A program made the translations under genes and the position numbers. Below, piece after piece: positions 16,861-26,132 of a DNA stretch of 64,000 bases. The stretch is from an uncultured Phascolarctobacterium sp. (GTDB taxonomy: Bacteria; Bacillota; Negativicutes; Acidaminococcales; Acidaminococcaceae), in assembly GCA_900545535.1 (NCBI GenBank), contig UQZN01000001.1, positions 124,001-188,000 of the forward strand. Direction: 5' to 3'. Position 1 is the stretch's first letter, and every line of letters begins with the position of its first letter. The notes under the pieces were generated by a model that made no database searches, was not told where the DNA came from, and saw only the letters and a program-made list of their open reading frames with translations.

Positions 16861-17781
16861 TTATTTTTTGTCTACAAGTTTGAGCGGTACGCCGATTTTG
16901 GCTTCAACTTTTTCGCCTTTGGCTACTTTTACAGCAGCGTCCAGACCCTGTTGGCCCATCAGTTCGGGCTGTTGAGCAATAGTTGCGGCCATTGTGCCTG
17001 CTTCTACTGCTTTCAGGCCGTCTTGTGTGCCGTCAAAGCCGACGATAAAGATTTTTTTGTTAGCGCTTTTAGCTGCTTCGATAGCGCCCAGTGCCATTTC
17101 GTCATTTTGAGCGAAAATAGCCTGGATGTCAGGGTTGGCCTGCAGCATATTTTCAGCAACAGTCAGGCCTTTGCTGCGGTCAAAATCAGCAGATTGTTTG
17201 GCAACAACGGTAAGCTTTTGATCGGCAACTTTATGGAAGCCTTCGCCGCGTTCGCGGGTCGCAGAGGCGCCGGGAATGCCTTCAAGCTCAGCAACTTTTA
17301 CTTTTTCACCCAGTTTTTGGATGATGTATTCGGCTGCCATTTCGCCGCCTTTGATGTTATCGGAGGCGATGAAGGATGCTACGGTGCCTTTGTCGGCGCT
17401 GCGGTCAAGTGCCAGAACGGGGATGTTGGCTTTGTTGGCTGCCTGAACGGAAGTGGATACTGCTGCGGAGTCAACCGGGTTGATGAGCAGGATATCTACT
17501 TTTTGCTGGATCAGGTCGGAAATATCATTGGCCTGTTTAGCCGGGTCGTTTTGCGCGTCGACGATTTTAACATTGACGCCGAGTTTTTTAGCTTCGTCTT
17601 CAACGCCTTTGCGTACGGATACGAAGAAGGGGTTGTTGAGCGTGGAGATGGAGAAGCCGATAGTGGTGGCTTTTTTGCCGTCGGCAGGTTTTGCAGCTTT
17701 GTCGCCGCTGCCGCCGCAGCCGGAAGTGAGTACTGCCAGTACGGTGATGGCTGCTACTAAAAAGGTCCAGATTTTTTTCAT
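16861..17781 (-). CDS. rbsB: Ribose ABC transporter substrate-binding lipoprotein
   Basis: 306 residues; a periplasmic-binding protein of the RbsB type. The N-terminus is a lipoprotein signal (hydrophobic stretch then LTSGC, modified Cys at about residue 22), so it is membrane-anchored. The mature part begins GFSISTLNNPFFVSVRKGVE and contains VDAQNDPAKQANDISDLIQQKVD and FAQNDEMALGAIEA, all standard for ribose binders. It is the last gene of the minus-strand rbs operon, 13 bp after rbsC, next to the split terminator at 16806. Other pentoses or autoinducer-2 are possible ligands for this family, but the rbsD and rbsK neighbours argue for ribose. Confidence 0.9.
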   Translation of the reverse strand: MKKIWTFLVAAITVLAVLTSGCGGSGDKAAKPADGKKATTIGFSISTLNNPFFVSVRKGVEDEAKKLGVNVKIVDAQNDPAKQANDISDLIQQKVDILLINPVDSAAVSTSVQAANKANIPVLALDRSADKGTVASFIASDNIKGGEMAAEYIIQKLGEKVKVAELEGIPGASATRERGEGFHKVADQKLTVVAKQSADFDRSKGLTVAENMLQANPDIQAIFAQNDEMALGAIEAAKSANKKIFIVGFDGTQDGLKAVEAGTMAATIAQQPELMGQQGLDAAVKVAKGEKVEAKIGVPLKLVDKK

Positions 17782-17794
17782 TGGTGAGTGCCTC

Positions 17795-18724
17795 CTAAGC
17801 TTTTTTGCGGTCCATGAGTACCGCCAGTAAAATTACAATACCTTTGACAACTTGTTGGTAGAAGCTGGATACGTCGAGAATATTAAGGCCATTGTTGAGT
17901 GTACCGATGATCAGCACGCCGACCAGTGTACCTGTGATATAACCTTTGCCGCCGGAAAGGCTGGTGCCGCCCAAAACTACAGCGGCGATGGCGTCAAGCT
18001 CGTAACCTGTACCGGCAGTCGGCTGCGCCGAGTTGAGGCGCGAGGTGAGTACTGCGCCTGCCAGGGCACAGAAAAAACCGGTGATAGCGTAAACAAAGAT
18101 TTTGACGCGTTCGATTTTGATGCCGGCGATGAAGGAAACTTTTTCGTTGCCGCCGACGGCGTAGATCTTGCGTCCCAGAGGGGTTTTGCGCAGAATGAAC
18201 CAGGAAACGGCAAAGGCCAGCAGCATGATGAGCGCCGGTACGGGCAGACCCATGATAAAGCCCTGACCAAAGTTTTGGAACAGGGGATCGTCGCTGAGAC
18301 CGCTGATAGGATTGCCGTTGGTATAGACCAGCGTCAGGCCGCGATAAATGGTCATGGTGGCCAGTGTAGCTATAAAGGGGGCTACTTTGCCATAAGCAAT
18401 GACCAGGCCGTTGAGAGCGCCAAGCCCCATGCCGATGAAACAGGCTGCAAGGATCGCCAGCATCGGGTTCATACCGCCGACGATCAGGCTGCCCATCAGG
18501 GCGCTGGAGAGTGCCAGCAGGCTGCCGACAGACAGGTCGATGCCGCCTGTCAGGATGACGAAGGTCATACCAAAGGAAATAAGGGCGTTGATAGAAACCT
18601 GACGCAGCAGGTTTTTCAGGTTATTAGGGTCGACAAAGCTGTCGTTTAAGGCGGCTATGACGATGAAGGTTACGACAAGGGCGATAAAGGGGCCCATTTT
18701 ACGGATGCGTTCTTTAATATTCAT
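17795..18724 (-). CDS. rbsC: Ribose ABC transporter permease
   Basis: 309 residues with about eight to ten hydrophobic segments and the family hallmarks NALISFGMTFVILTGGIDLSVGS near the N-terminus and AAVVLGGTSLSGGKG near the C-terminus, the loop that contacts the ATPase. It forms the inner-membrane pore for ribose as a homodimer with RbsA. It lies three bases downstream of rbsA and 13 bases ahead of rbsB, so translational coupling is likely. Length is normal for the family. Confidence 0.92.
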   Translation of the reverse strand: MNIKERIRKMGPFIALVVTFIVIAALNDSFVDPNNLKNLLRQVSINALISFGMTFVILTGGIDLSVGSLLALSSALMGSLIVGGMNPMLAILAACFIGMGLGALNGLVIAYGKVAPFIATLATMTIYRGLTLVYTNGNPISGLSDDPLFQNFGQGFIMGLPVPALIMLLAFAVSWFILRKTPLGRKIYAVGGNEKVSFIAGIKIERVKIFVYAITGFFCALAGAVLTSRLNSAQPTAGTGYELDAIAAVVLGGTSLSGGKGYITGTLVGVLIIGTLNNGLNILDVSSFYQQVVKGIVILLAVLMDRKKA

Positions 18725-18727
18725 TAT

Positions 18728-20209
18728 TTACTGTCCTCCTGTGGCAAGGGTGATGATTTTTTCTTGTGTCGCTTCGTCATGGTTCAGTTCTCCGGCGATC
18801 TTACCTTCGTGGATAACGAGGATGCGGTCGCTCATGCCGATAACTTCCGGCAGTTCGGAGGAGACCATGATGATGGCGACGCCTTGAGAGGTCAGTTCGT
18901 TCATGAGATCGTAGATGTCGCGCTTGGCGCCGACGTCGATGCCGCGTGTCGGTTCATCCATGATGATGATGGAGGGGTTCATGCCGATCCATTTGGCGAT
19001 GACGACCTTTTGCTGATTGCCGCCTGATAATGCTCCTGCTTCCAGATCAATGGAGGCTGCTCTGACGCCGAGTTTTTGCGAAAGTGCTGCCGAGAAAGCA
19101 GTTTCATTTTTTACATTGATAACGCTGCGTTTGGCGAAGGTATCAACGCTGGGCAGGGCAATATTTCTGGAGATAGAGAAGTCGAGGATCAGGCCCTCAC
19201 TTTTGCGGTTTTCGGTGATGAAGCCAATGCCTGCTTTGATGGCGTCTTCCGGTTTTTTGATGCAGACTTTTTTACCATGCAGGTAAATTTCACCGCATTT
19301 GCAGGAATCGACGCCGAACAGGGCCCTCATGATTTCGGTCCGGCCTGCGCCCATCAGTCCGGCTACGCCGAGGATCTCGCCCTGACGCAGATTGAAGGAA
19401 ATATTACTGAACAGGCCGTCCTGACAGAAGTTTTTGACTTCCAGGATGATCTCGCCTGGGTCGTTGGTACGTCCGGGATAATATTCGGTGATGGAACGTC
19501 CGACCATGTCGCGAACTACCTGTTCCATATTGGTCTCACGGGTGGGCTTGCTGCTGATAGCGTAGCCGTCGCGCATGACGGTGATGGTATCGCAGTGGGC
19601 GAATACTTCTTCCATGCGGTGCGAGATATAGACGATGGCGACGCCTTTGTCTTTGAGGGCGTGCATGACGGCGAAAAGTTTTTCTGTTTCACGTTCTGTC
19701 AGGGCTGCCGTTGGTTCATCCATGATGACGACTTTAGCGTCCAGCATCAGGTTGCGCATGATTTCTGTCATTTGCTGCTGGCCGACGCTGCATTCACCTG
19801 CTTCGGCATCAAAGGGCAGCGTGATACCTATTTGGCCGCATTTTTCTTCGGCGAGCCGGCGCATTTTTTTGAAATCCAGCATACCGAAGCTGTTGGTGAT
19901 GTTTTGCATCAGAAACAGGTTTTCCAGAATGGAGAGATTGGGCCAGATATTAAGTTCCTGATGGATGAAAGCGATGCCGTACTTTTCGGCTTCGAGGGCG
20001 TTTTTGAAGCTTACTTCCTGCCCGTCGACGCAGATCGTACCGCTGTCGGCTTTATGGATACCCGTCAGGATGTTCATAAGGGTGGATTTGCCGGCGCCGT
20101 TTTCACCCATCAGTGCATGGATCTCGCCTGATCTTAAGGTCAGGTCGACGCCTTTGAGTACTTCATTGGAGCCGAAAGCTTTTGAAATACCCTTCATGGT
20201 GATTTCCAT
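18728..20209 (-). CDS. rbsA: Ribose ABC transporter, tandem ATPase
   Basis: About 493 residues; the start is placed at the ATG at 20209 (MEITMKGISKAFG) because an in-frame TTG at 20218 lies only two bases from the AAAGGAG ribosome site. Two ABC domains are present. The first has Walker A GENGAGKSTL, a variant signature CSVGQQQ, and VVIMDEPTAALT. The second has the degenerate GLMGAGRTE loop, signature LSGGNQQKVVIAKW and IIIMDEPTRGIDVGAK. One functional and one degenerate Walker A is normal for sugar ABC ATPases of this class. It powers RbsC-mediated ribose uptake. Confidence 0.93.
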   Translation of the reverse strand: MEITMKGISKAFGSNEVLKGVDLTLRSGEIHALMGENGAGKSTLMNILTGIHKADSGTICVDGQEVSFKNALEAEKYGIAFIHQELNIWPNLSILENLFLMQNITNSFGMLDFKKMRRLAEEKCGQIGITLPFDAEAGECSVGQQQMTEIMRNLMLDAKVVIMDEPTAALTERETEKLFAVMHALKDKGVAIVYISHRMEEVFAHCDTITVMRDGYAISSKPTRETNMEQVVRDMVGRSITEYYPGRTNDPGEIILEVKNFCQDGLFSNISFNLRQGEILGVAGLMGAGRTEIMRALFGVDSCKCGEIYLHGKKVCIKKPEDAIKAGIGFITENRKSEGLILDFSISRNIALPSVDTFAKRSVINVKNETAFSAALSQKLGVRAASIDLEAGALSGGNQQKVVIAKWIGMNPSIIIMDEPTRGIDVGAKRDIYDLMNELTSQGVAIIMVSSELPEVIGMSDRILVIHEGKIAGELNHDEATQEKIITLATGGQ

Positions 20210-20242
20210 TAGTCGCAAAACTCCTTTGTTATAAAATCTGTT

Positions 20243-20638
20243 TTAGAAGATAACGCCTGCGTGCAGGATGATGTTGGCATAGGGGGTGATCTCGCCAGTG
20301 CGGATCACTGCTTTGGCAGTCTTGGTAGCTGCCTTGAAGGCTTCGTGGTCGGTAAGGATCTGTTCTTTGCCGGCAAAAAGCTTCTGCGTTTGCTGCCAGA
20401 GGGCAGGGTTCTTAGTTTCCATTTCGACAGCGATATGGATTTTTTCGACTTCCATATATTTAAGCACTTCTGTAAGGACGTCTAAAAAGGAAGGCGTACC
20501 AGGTTTCAGAGCCAGGTCGATTTTGGGGACGCTGGCAGGAACAGGCAGACCGCAGTCACCGATAACGATCGTGTCGGTATGGCCGAGATCGGCCAGGACT
20601 TTGGCGATATCACTGTTAAGTATTCCTATTTTTTGCAT
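20243..20638 (-). CDS. rbsD: D-ribose pyranase
   Basis: 131 residues of the RbsD family, which interconverts the beta-pyran and beta-furan forms of ribose so that ribokinase receives the furanose. Family residues are visible: ILNSDI at the start, LGHTD with the conserved His, GLPVP, and SGE/YANIIL-type sequence at the end (RTGEITPYANIILHAGVIF). It overlaps the end of rbsK by 13 bases, so it is translationally coupled to it. The gap to rbsA is about 33 bp. Confidence 0.92.
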   Translation of the reverse strand: MQKIGILNSDIAKVLADLGHTDTIVIGDCGLPVPASVPKIDLALKPGTPSFLDVLTEVLKYMEVEKIHIAVEMETKNPALWQQTQKLFAGKEQILTDHEAFKAATKTAKAVIRTGEITPYANIILHAGVIF

Positions 20639-21519
20639 TCTCCAAGCATCCTTTCTACATCTCTAAGATAGGGCATGCCACCCTGGGCGCCCAGCTTCTG
20701 CACCGAGAGGGCTGCGGCGGCATTGGCAAAGCGGATACTGTCGTCAATGCTGCGGCCTGAACATCTGGCGACGGCAAAAGCGCTGTTGAAGGTATCGCCT
20801 GCGCCGGTAGTATCTTCGGCATTAACGACGAAGGCGGGTACGGTGTGCACTTTGCCGTTTTTAGCATAAGCTACGCCAGCTTTGCCAAGCGTCATGAAAA
20901 AGCGTTCTTCCTGCAGCAGCAGGATTTCTTCGCTGGTTTTACCAGGATAGAGGGCTTCGGCTTCGTGTTCATTGGGGGTCACATAGGTGACTTTATCCAG
21001 CCATTCAGACGGGACGGGCTGGACGGGAGCCGGATTTAAAAGCACGCTGATGCCGGCCACAGTACATTTGCCGATGATATAGTCGATGGTAGGCAGCGGG
21101 ATTTCGTGCTGGAGCATGACCAGATCTGCTGCGGCAATTACTTCCCAGGCGGCGTCGATATGTTTGGGCATGACCAGATCATTGGCGCCTTTGATGACGA
21201 TAATGCTGTTGTCGCCTTCGGCCAGGGTGATATGGGCGGTACCGCTGTTTTGTCCGGGCAAGATGCTGACATAACTGGTATCGATGTTGTTTGCCTGCAG
21301 GTTATTTATGATCATGGTGCCGTAGGCATCGTCGCCCACGCAGCCGATCATGTGTACCTGTGCGCCCAGTCGCGCGGCGGCAACGGCCTGATTGGCTCCT
21401 TTGCCGCCCGGTGAAACTATGAGCCGGCTGCCGATGATCGTTTCGCCGGCTGCCGGGCGTTTATCTGCTTCTACTGTGAGGTCGATGGAGCAGCTGCCAA
21501 TAACAGCGATTTTGACCAT
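20626..21519 (-). CDS. rbsK: Ribokinase
   Basis: 297 residues of the PfkB carbohydrate kinase family, phosphorylating ribose to ribose 5-phosphate in the cytoplasm. The two PfkB signatures are visible: GGKGANQAVAAARLG near residue 38 and DTTGAGDTFNSAF near residue 240, with the catalytic Asp in the second. It is the first gene of the operon, with AAGGAGAG before the ATG. No rbsR regulator is present in the window, so control must come from elsewhere or from sugar-independent signals. Confidence 0.92.
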   Translation of the reverse strand: MVKIAVIGSCSIDLTVEADKRPAAGETIIGSRLIVSPGGKGANQAVAAARLGAQVHMIGCVGDDAYGTMIINNLQANNIDTSYVSILPGQNSGTAHITLAEGDNSIIVIKGANDLVMPKHIDAAWEVIAAADLVMLQHEIPLPTIDYIIGKCTVAGISVLLNPAPVQPVPSEWLDKVTYVTPNEHEAEALYPGKTSEEILLLQEERFFMTLGKAGVAYAKNGKVHTVPAFVVNAEDTTGAGDTFNSAFAVARCSGRSIDDSIRFANAAAALSVQKLGAQGGMPYLRDVERMLGECKK

Positions 21520-21852
21520 TGTGATCTCTCCTTACGTCTTGGAAACTTATGATTTTTCAATATTGATATATTCGTAACATTATAATATTCTACACTGGCT
21601 GGTTATATCCTGCCTATTTAATGATGATTTTGAAAAAGCGGATACTTATGTATTTTACCGCAAGCTACTGTTTTGAGCAAGGAAAATCACTGGGGTAATG
21701 TAAATTTTTTTCGACAATTTGCCTTTGGCGATTGACAAATCCACTAATGTTTGTTAACGTAGAAACGGTGTTGTGAACGTAGTCAGTACGTTGGCAAAAA
21801 TAAAAGAGACCGCACCGATTCAGTTGATGCGTTGGGATAAGAGGGAGTATAT
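21520..21852. promoter_or_regulatory. Divergent intergenic region rbsK / lepB
   Basis: 333 bp without a gene. Towards lepB there is TTGACA (21732-21737) with a weak TAACGT (21755-21760), 17-bp spacing. Towards rbsK the minus strand carries a TATAAT within ATATTATAATG near 21579-21586, just upstream of rbsK. A small inverted repeat AACGTA/TACGTT lies at 21776-21792 in the lepB leader. No cre-like or LacI-type operator was convincing. Confidence 0.45.
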
Positions 21853-22407
21853 ATGAGTACTAAAAAATCAGGAACATCTTGGCAGGATACGATCAGTGAC
21901 TGGCTGGTTTCGATCATTGTAGCTGTAGCGCTGGCATTTTGTATTCGTACGTTTATTGTTGAGCCTTACATGGTCGAGGGTACGTCTATGTATCCGACGC
22001 TGGAAAGCCATGAGCGCCTGATCGTCAGCAAGTATAAATATTTCTTTACTGATCCGCAGAAGGGTGAGATCGTTGTTTTCCGTTATCCGAAAGATGAAAG
22101 CCGCGATTTTATCAAGCGTGTTATCGCGACCGGCGGTGATACGATTGAAATGCGTGACGGTAAGGTTTTGGTCAATGGCAGTGTGATCGAAGAAAATTAT
22201 ATTTACAAGGATGATCCCAAAGGGCCGAACAAGTCTAATTACAGAAAATCCGTCGTGCCGCAGGGCCATATCTTCGTTTTGGGCGATAACCGCAATAATT
22301 CTGAGGACAGCCGCTTTGCCGATGTTGATTTTGTGCCGTTGAAGCTTGTGAAGGGCGAAGCAGTTGTTGCTTTCTGGCCTGTTGAAAGATGGCGTACGCT
22401 GCCTTGA
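21853..22407 (+). CDS. lepB: Signal peptidase I
   Basis: 184 residues; a Firmicute-size type I signal peptidase. One N-terminal membrane anchor (about residues 17-37) is followed by the catalytic Ser45 in EGTSMYPTL, the general-base Lys88 in DFIKRVIATGGD, and the conserved GDNRNNSEDSR box near the end. It removes signal peptides from exported proteins, which would include the autotransporters and periplasmic proteins of this window. It is the first gene of a housekeeping run and is followed after 21 bp by rbgA. Confidence 0.95.
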   Translation: MSTKKSGTSWQDTISDWLVSIIVAVALAFCIRTFIVEPYMVEGTSMYPTLESHERLIVSKYKYFFTDPQKGEIVVFRYPKDESRDFIKRVIATGGDTIEMRDGKVLVNGSVIEENYIYKDDPKGPNKSNYRKSVVPQGHIFVLGDNRNNSEDSRFADVDFVPLKLVKGEAVVAFWPVERWRTLP

Positions 22408-22428
22408 TAGGCGGGCGGGGAGATAATT

Positions 22429-23292
22429 ATGGATTTTAAGATACAGTGGTTCCCTGGTCATATGACTAAGGCCAAACGGATGATGGAGCAGCAGCTGAAG
22501 CTGGTGGATGTTGTGGTTGAAATGCTGGACGCACGTATTCCCCGTTCCAGCAGTAATCCGATGCTGATCCAGATGCTGGGTGAGAAGCCCAAGGTCGTGG
22601 CTTTGAATAAGACCGATATGGCCGATCCGGTCAAGACTGAGAAATGGCTGCAAACTTTTAAAAACAGCGGCTTGCCTGTCTGCAAGGTTGATTGCAGTAC
22701 GGGTAAGGGCGTAAAACAGATGGTGGCTGCGATACAGCAAGTGGCCAGGCCGGTGACGGAAAAGTGGCTGAAAAGAGGCGTGCGTAACCGTTCGATCCGC
22801 GTTATGATCGTAGGTGTTCCGAATGTGGGCAAATCGACTTTGATCAACCGTCTGGTTGGTAAAAATAAAGTTGTGGCTGCCGACAGACCCGGCGTAACGC
22901 GTGGTCAGCAGTGGGTGACTATTGCCAAAGGTCTGGAGCTTTTAGATACTCCCGGTGTTTTATGGCCTAAATTTGAAGACCCTGAAGTCGGTTTTTGTCT
23001 GGCGGTAACAGGGGCGATCAAAGAGGAAGTTTATGACAGGGAGACAGCGGTAGAGCTTTTGCTTGAACGGCTGATGCGTACTTATCCTGATGAGCTGCGG
23101 ACGAAGTATGCGATCGATTTTTCTGAAGCTGAGCCTGTAGGCGAGGTCATGGCAAAGATCGCCGTTGCCCGCGGCTGCCTGAAGGCAGGCGGAGTCCTTG
23201 ATCTTGACAAGGTTATCCAGATGGTGCTGCGTGATTTCCGTACAGGTAAGCTTGGACGCTTTACTTTAGATGAACCAGGTGAAAATAATTAA
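22429..23292 (+). CDS. rbgA: Ribosome biogenesis GTPase YlqF/RbgA
   Basis: 287 residues; a circularly permuted GTPase. The G4 motif NKTDM (about residue 63) comes before G1 GVPNVGKST (about residue 130), then G3-like DTPGVLWP. The N-terminus WFPGHMTKAKR is characteristic of RbgA, which acts late in 50S subunit assembly. The rbgA-rnhB-yraN-yifB order is common in Firmicutes. A short intrinsic terminator follows. Confidence 0.94.
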   Translation: MDFKIQWFPGHMTKAKRMMEQQLKLVDVVVEMLDARIPRSSSNPMLIQMLGEKPKVVALNKTDMADPVKTEKWLQTFKNSGLPVCKVDCSTGKGVKQMVAAIQQVARPVTEKWLKRGVRNRSIRVMIVGVPNVGKSTLINRLVGKNKVVAADRPGVTRGQQWVTIAKGLELLDTPGVLWPKFEDPEVGFCLAVTGAIKEEVYDRETAVELLLERLMRTYPDELRTKYAIDFSEAEPVGEVMAKIAVARGCLKAGGVLDLDKVIQMVLRDFRTGKLGRFTLDEPGENN

Positions 23293-23315
23293 GGCCGCAT
23301 TGCAGCGGCCTTTTT
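23293..23315 (+). terminator. Intrinsic terminator after rbgA
   Basis: GGCCGC (23293-23298) pairs with GCGGCC (23305-23310), followed by TTTTT. Confidence 0.75.
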
Positions 23316-23332
23316 AATTAGGGGTGGAAATG

Positions 23333-24142
23333 ATGAAGATCAGTGAGGTAAAGGAGCTATTGGCTGGCGCGCCTGACCGGGACCAGCTGGCAGAGCTTGC
23401 TGCTGACGAGCGCGGCGGCGTGCAGAAGCTGCTGGCCGCTTATTATAAAAAACAGGAAAAGCTGCATTTGGAGCAGGAACGTTTTGCTGCAATGCTGGCT
23501 TATGAACGTAAATATTATGCTCAGGGGGCGCGGTATATTGCCGGCATCGACGAAGCCGGGCGCGGACCTTTGGCTGGACCTCTGGTGATTGCGGCCGTTA
23601 TTCTGCCGCAGGAGGTATTTATAAGCGGCCTGAATGATTCCAAGCAGCTTTCGGCAGCGAAGCGTGAACAGCTTTATGACGAGGTGCTTGCCAAAGCGCT
23701 GGCTGTTTCTGTAAACGTGGTCAGTATCAGCAATATCGATGAGCTGAATATTTATCAGGCTACAAAGCAGGGGATGACTGAGGTGCTGGAGCATCTTGAG
23801 ATCAAACCGCAGGTAGCGCTGGTCGATGCCATGCCGATCAGCTCGGACGGTATCGAAACGGTGTCCCTGATCCATGGCGATGCGCTGAGCGCTTCCATAG
23901 CGGCAGCTTCTATTATCGCCAAAGTCACCCGTGACCGCATGATGATAGAACTTGCCGGGCTATATCCACAATATGGTTTTGCCGGCAATAAGGGTTATGG
24001 CAGCCGGGAACATATGCAGGCTCTTGCCGAATTTGGTGCGACGGAGTGGCATCGGCGCAGTTATGAGCCGGTAAAAAGTATGCATTTAACGCCGGTCATG
24101 CGTGCGGGCAACAGATTATTTTCACCGCTGGCAGGAAAGTGA
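23333..24142 (+). CDS. rnhB: Ribonuclease HII
   Basis: About 269 residues. The ATG at 23333 is preferred; an in-frame GTG at 23324 sits inside the AGGGGTGG ribosome site and the ATG at 23330 is also possible. A Firmicute-type N-terminal extension (about 70 residues, coiled coil) precedes the catalytic domain, which opens YIAGIDEAGRGPLAGP (catalytic Asp and Glu), with further acidic residues in LVDAMPI and KVTRDRMM. It removes RNA primers and single ribonucleotides from DNA. The stop overlaps the GTG start of yraN by four bases. Confidence 0.95.
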   Translation: MKISEVKELLAGAPDRDQLAELAADERGGVQKLLAAYYKKQEKLHLEQERFAAMLAYERKYYAQGARYIAGIDEAGRGPLAGPLVIAAVILPQEVFISGLNDSKQLSAAKREQLYDEVLAKALAVSVNVVSISNIDELNIYQATKQGMTEVLEHLEIKPQVALVDAMPISSDGIETVSLIHGDALSASIAAASIIAKVTRDRMMIELAGLYPQYGFAGNKGYGSREHMQALAEFGATEWHRRSYEPVKSMHLTPVMRAGNRLFSPLAGK

Positions 24143-24495
24143 CAGAGGCCAGGCAAACGCTGGGGAAGAAGGGTGAAGATGCTGCCTGCGCTTATTTGGA
24201 ACGTAAGGGTTACGTTATCTGCCGCCAGAATTACCGCTGCCGTTATGGCGAGATCGATATTATTGCCGCTAAAGGCGGCGAACTTAGTTTTGTAGAAGTT
24301 AAAACACGCCGCAACCTGAATTTTGGGCTGCCCCGTCTGGCGGTAACATACGCCAAGCAGCAGAAGATCAGGAGTGCGGCGCTTTTTTATTTGCAGCAGG
24401 AAAACAGGTATCAGCAAAGGCTTAGTTTTGATGTGATCGAAATTTTAGTTGAGGGCAATGTGGCAAGATTACACCATTTACCGCACTGTTTTTAA
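24139..24495 (+). CDS. yraN: UPF0102 endonuclease-like protein YraN
   Basis: 118 residues with a GTG start overlapping the rnhB stop. The sequence has the family pattern GKKGEDAACAYLERKGY, NYRCRYGEIDIIA and LSFVEVKTR, i.e. the E..GEID..FVEVK core of PD-(D/E)XK-fold nucleases. The biochemical role of YraN is not established. The start of the following yifB gene lies 19 bp after the stop. Confidence 0.9.
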   Translation: MTEARQTLGKKGEDAACAYLERKGYVICRQNYRCRYGEIDIIAAKGGELSFVEVKTRRNLNFGLPRLAVTYAKQQKIRSAALFYLQQENRYQQRLSFDVIEILVEGNVARLHHLPHCF

Positions 24496-24514
24496 AATAA
24501 GAGGAGGCGTTTTG

Positions 24515-26035
24515 ATGTACGCTAAAGTTTATGGAGAAACAACCTGCGGGATCAATGGGGAACAGATCATTGTCGAGGTAGATATTTCTAACGGGCTTCC
24601 AAGCTTTGATATTGTTGGTTTACCGGATACAGCTGTCAAAGAATCGCGGGAACGGGTACGGGCAGCTTTAAAGAATTCAGGGTTGGTTTTTCCGATGACC
24701 AGGATCACAGTGAATCTGGCGCCGGCCGATTTGAAGAAAGACGGTTCGGGCCTTGACCTGCCTATTGCTGTTGGTATTTTAGTCAGCAGCGGCATTTTGC
24801 AGCAGGAGCAGGTCGAAAATATGATTTTTGTAGGTGAACTGGCGCTGGACGGTACTATCAGGCAGGTGGCGGGTGTATTGCCGATGATTTTACATGCGCG
24901 TGACCTTGAAATAAAAACTATCGTGATCCCGGCAGGAAACAGTGCTGAAGGCAGGCTGGTCGAGGGGATCGAGGTGCTGGTGCCAGCGTCGCTGACAGAA
25001 TTGCTGGAGCATCTGCGTGGCGAAAAATTGCTGGAACTGTTGGATAAGGAAGCTATCTGTGCCGCCTCGGCCAGTGTTTATGATGTGGATTTTGCGGAGG
25101 TACGGGGACAGCAGGTTGTAAAAAGGGCTTTGGAGATAGCTGCTGCCGGCGGGCATAATATTTTGATGGTGGGTTCGCCCGGCAGCGGCAAGACGATGCT
25201 GGCCCGTCGTTTGCCGACGATCTTGCCGCCGCTGACAGAGGCCGAGGCGCTGGAGGTAACGAAGATCTACAGTATTGCGGGTTTGCTGCAGCGACAGGAG
25301 CGGGTGATGCTGGAACGGCCGTTTCGCAGTCCGCATCATACGATTTCTTCAAGCGCGCTCATTGGCGGCGGCAGCGTGCCACGTCCGGGTGAAGTGACGT
25401 TAAGTCATCACGGGGTATTATTTTTAGATGAGTTTCCTGAATTTTCGCGTACTGCTTTAGAGGTATTGCGTCAGCCGCTGGAAGATGGTTATGTGACGAT
25501 CAGCCGTGTGCAGGCGTCGCTGACTTTTCCTGCAAATTTTATCATGTGCACGGCCCAGAATCCGTGTCCCTGCGGTTATCTCGGTGATAAAAAGCGGGAA
25601 TGCTCGTGCAAGCAGTTTGAGATCGAGCGTTATCACCGTAAATTGTCAGGACCGCTGTTAGACAGGATCGATTTGCAGGTATATGTGCCGCGGCTGGAAT
25701 ATGGTGATTTGCAAAGTAAGGAAGCAGGTGAAAGCTCGGCAGTGATCCGTGACAGGGTCATCAAAGCACGTCAGCGTCAACTGCAGCGCCTGCAGGGAAC
25801 GGGGCTGTACTGTAATGCCCAAATGGGGCGGCGTGAGCTGAATAAGCACTGCCAGATGGAAGCGGCGGCCGAAAAGCTGCTGGCGAAGTTTTTTACTGCT
25901 TTGGGGCTCAGCGCCCGCAGTCACGACAGGATCATTAAAGTGGCGCGTACGATCGCCGATCTTGACGGCAGTGAGATCATTACCGCTGCTCATCTGGCTG
26001 AGGCGGTACAGCTGCGCACAAGCGTAAACGGATAA
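24515..26035 (+). CDS. comM: YifB/ComM-family Mg-chelatase-like AAA ATPase
   Basis: 506 residues; the ATG at 24515 follows GAGGAGG. A longer in-frame reading from 24449 overlaps yraN and is rejected. The N-terminal Lon-protease-like domain (MYAKVYGETTCGIN to about 190) precedes the AAA core with Walker A VGSPGSGKTML (about residue 222), Walker B VLFLDEFPEF, and CTAQNPCPCGYLGD with its cysteine cluster. Well-studied members (ComM) are hexameric helicases that extend D-loops during natural transformation; in this organism that role is inferred from family only. Confidence 0.9.
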   Translation: MYAKVYGETTCGINGEQIIVEVDISNGLPSFDIVGLPDTAVKESRERVRAALKNSGLVFPMTRITVNLAPADLKKDGSGLDLPIAVGILVSSGILQQEQVENMIFVGELALDGTIRQVAGVLPMILHARDLEIKTIVIPAGNSAEGRLVEGIEVLVPASLTELLEHLRGEKLLELLDKEAICAASASVYDVDFAEVRGQQVVKRALEIAAAGGHNILMVGSPGSGKTMLARRLPTILPPLTEAEALEVTKIYSIAGLLQRQERVMLERPFRSPHHTISSSALIGGGSVPRPGEVTLSHHGVLFLDEFPEFSRTALEVLRQPLEDGYVTISRVQASLTFPANFIMCTAQNPCPCGYLGDKKRECSCKQFEIERYHRKLSGPLLDRIDLQVYVPRLEYGDLQSKEAGESSAVIRDRVIKARQRQLQRLQGTGLYCNAQMGRRELNKHCQMEAAAEKLLAKFFTALGLSARSHDRIIKVARTIADLDGSEIITAAHLAEAVQLRTSVNG

Positions 26036-26060
26036 TAGCAGAGTGTTTTAGGGAATAAAG

Positions 26061-26105
26061 AGAAGCAGGCGTGCGATAAAATTTATCACACGCCTGCTTC
26101 TTTTT
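26061..26105 (+). terminator. Long intrinsic terminator after yifB
   Basis: AGAAGCAGGCGTG (26061-26073) pairs with CACGCCTGCTTCT (26089-26101), with inner GATAAA/TTTATC pairing and a T-rich tail. It also serves the minus-strand gene at 26133. Confidence 0.85.
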
Positions 26106-26132
26106 ATTTAGAAAAGTATAAATTTAACCTTT

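Noticed and set aside
16709..16975. Plus-strand frame over the island terminator
   Set aside because: It runs through the terminator stem, the right direct repeat and antisense rbsB; no ribosome site.
16951..20131. Several long plus-strand frames opposite rbsB, rbsC and rbsA
   Set aside because: Shadows of high-confidence minus-strand genes; amino-acid make-up is that of antisense translation.
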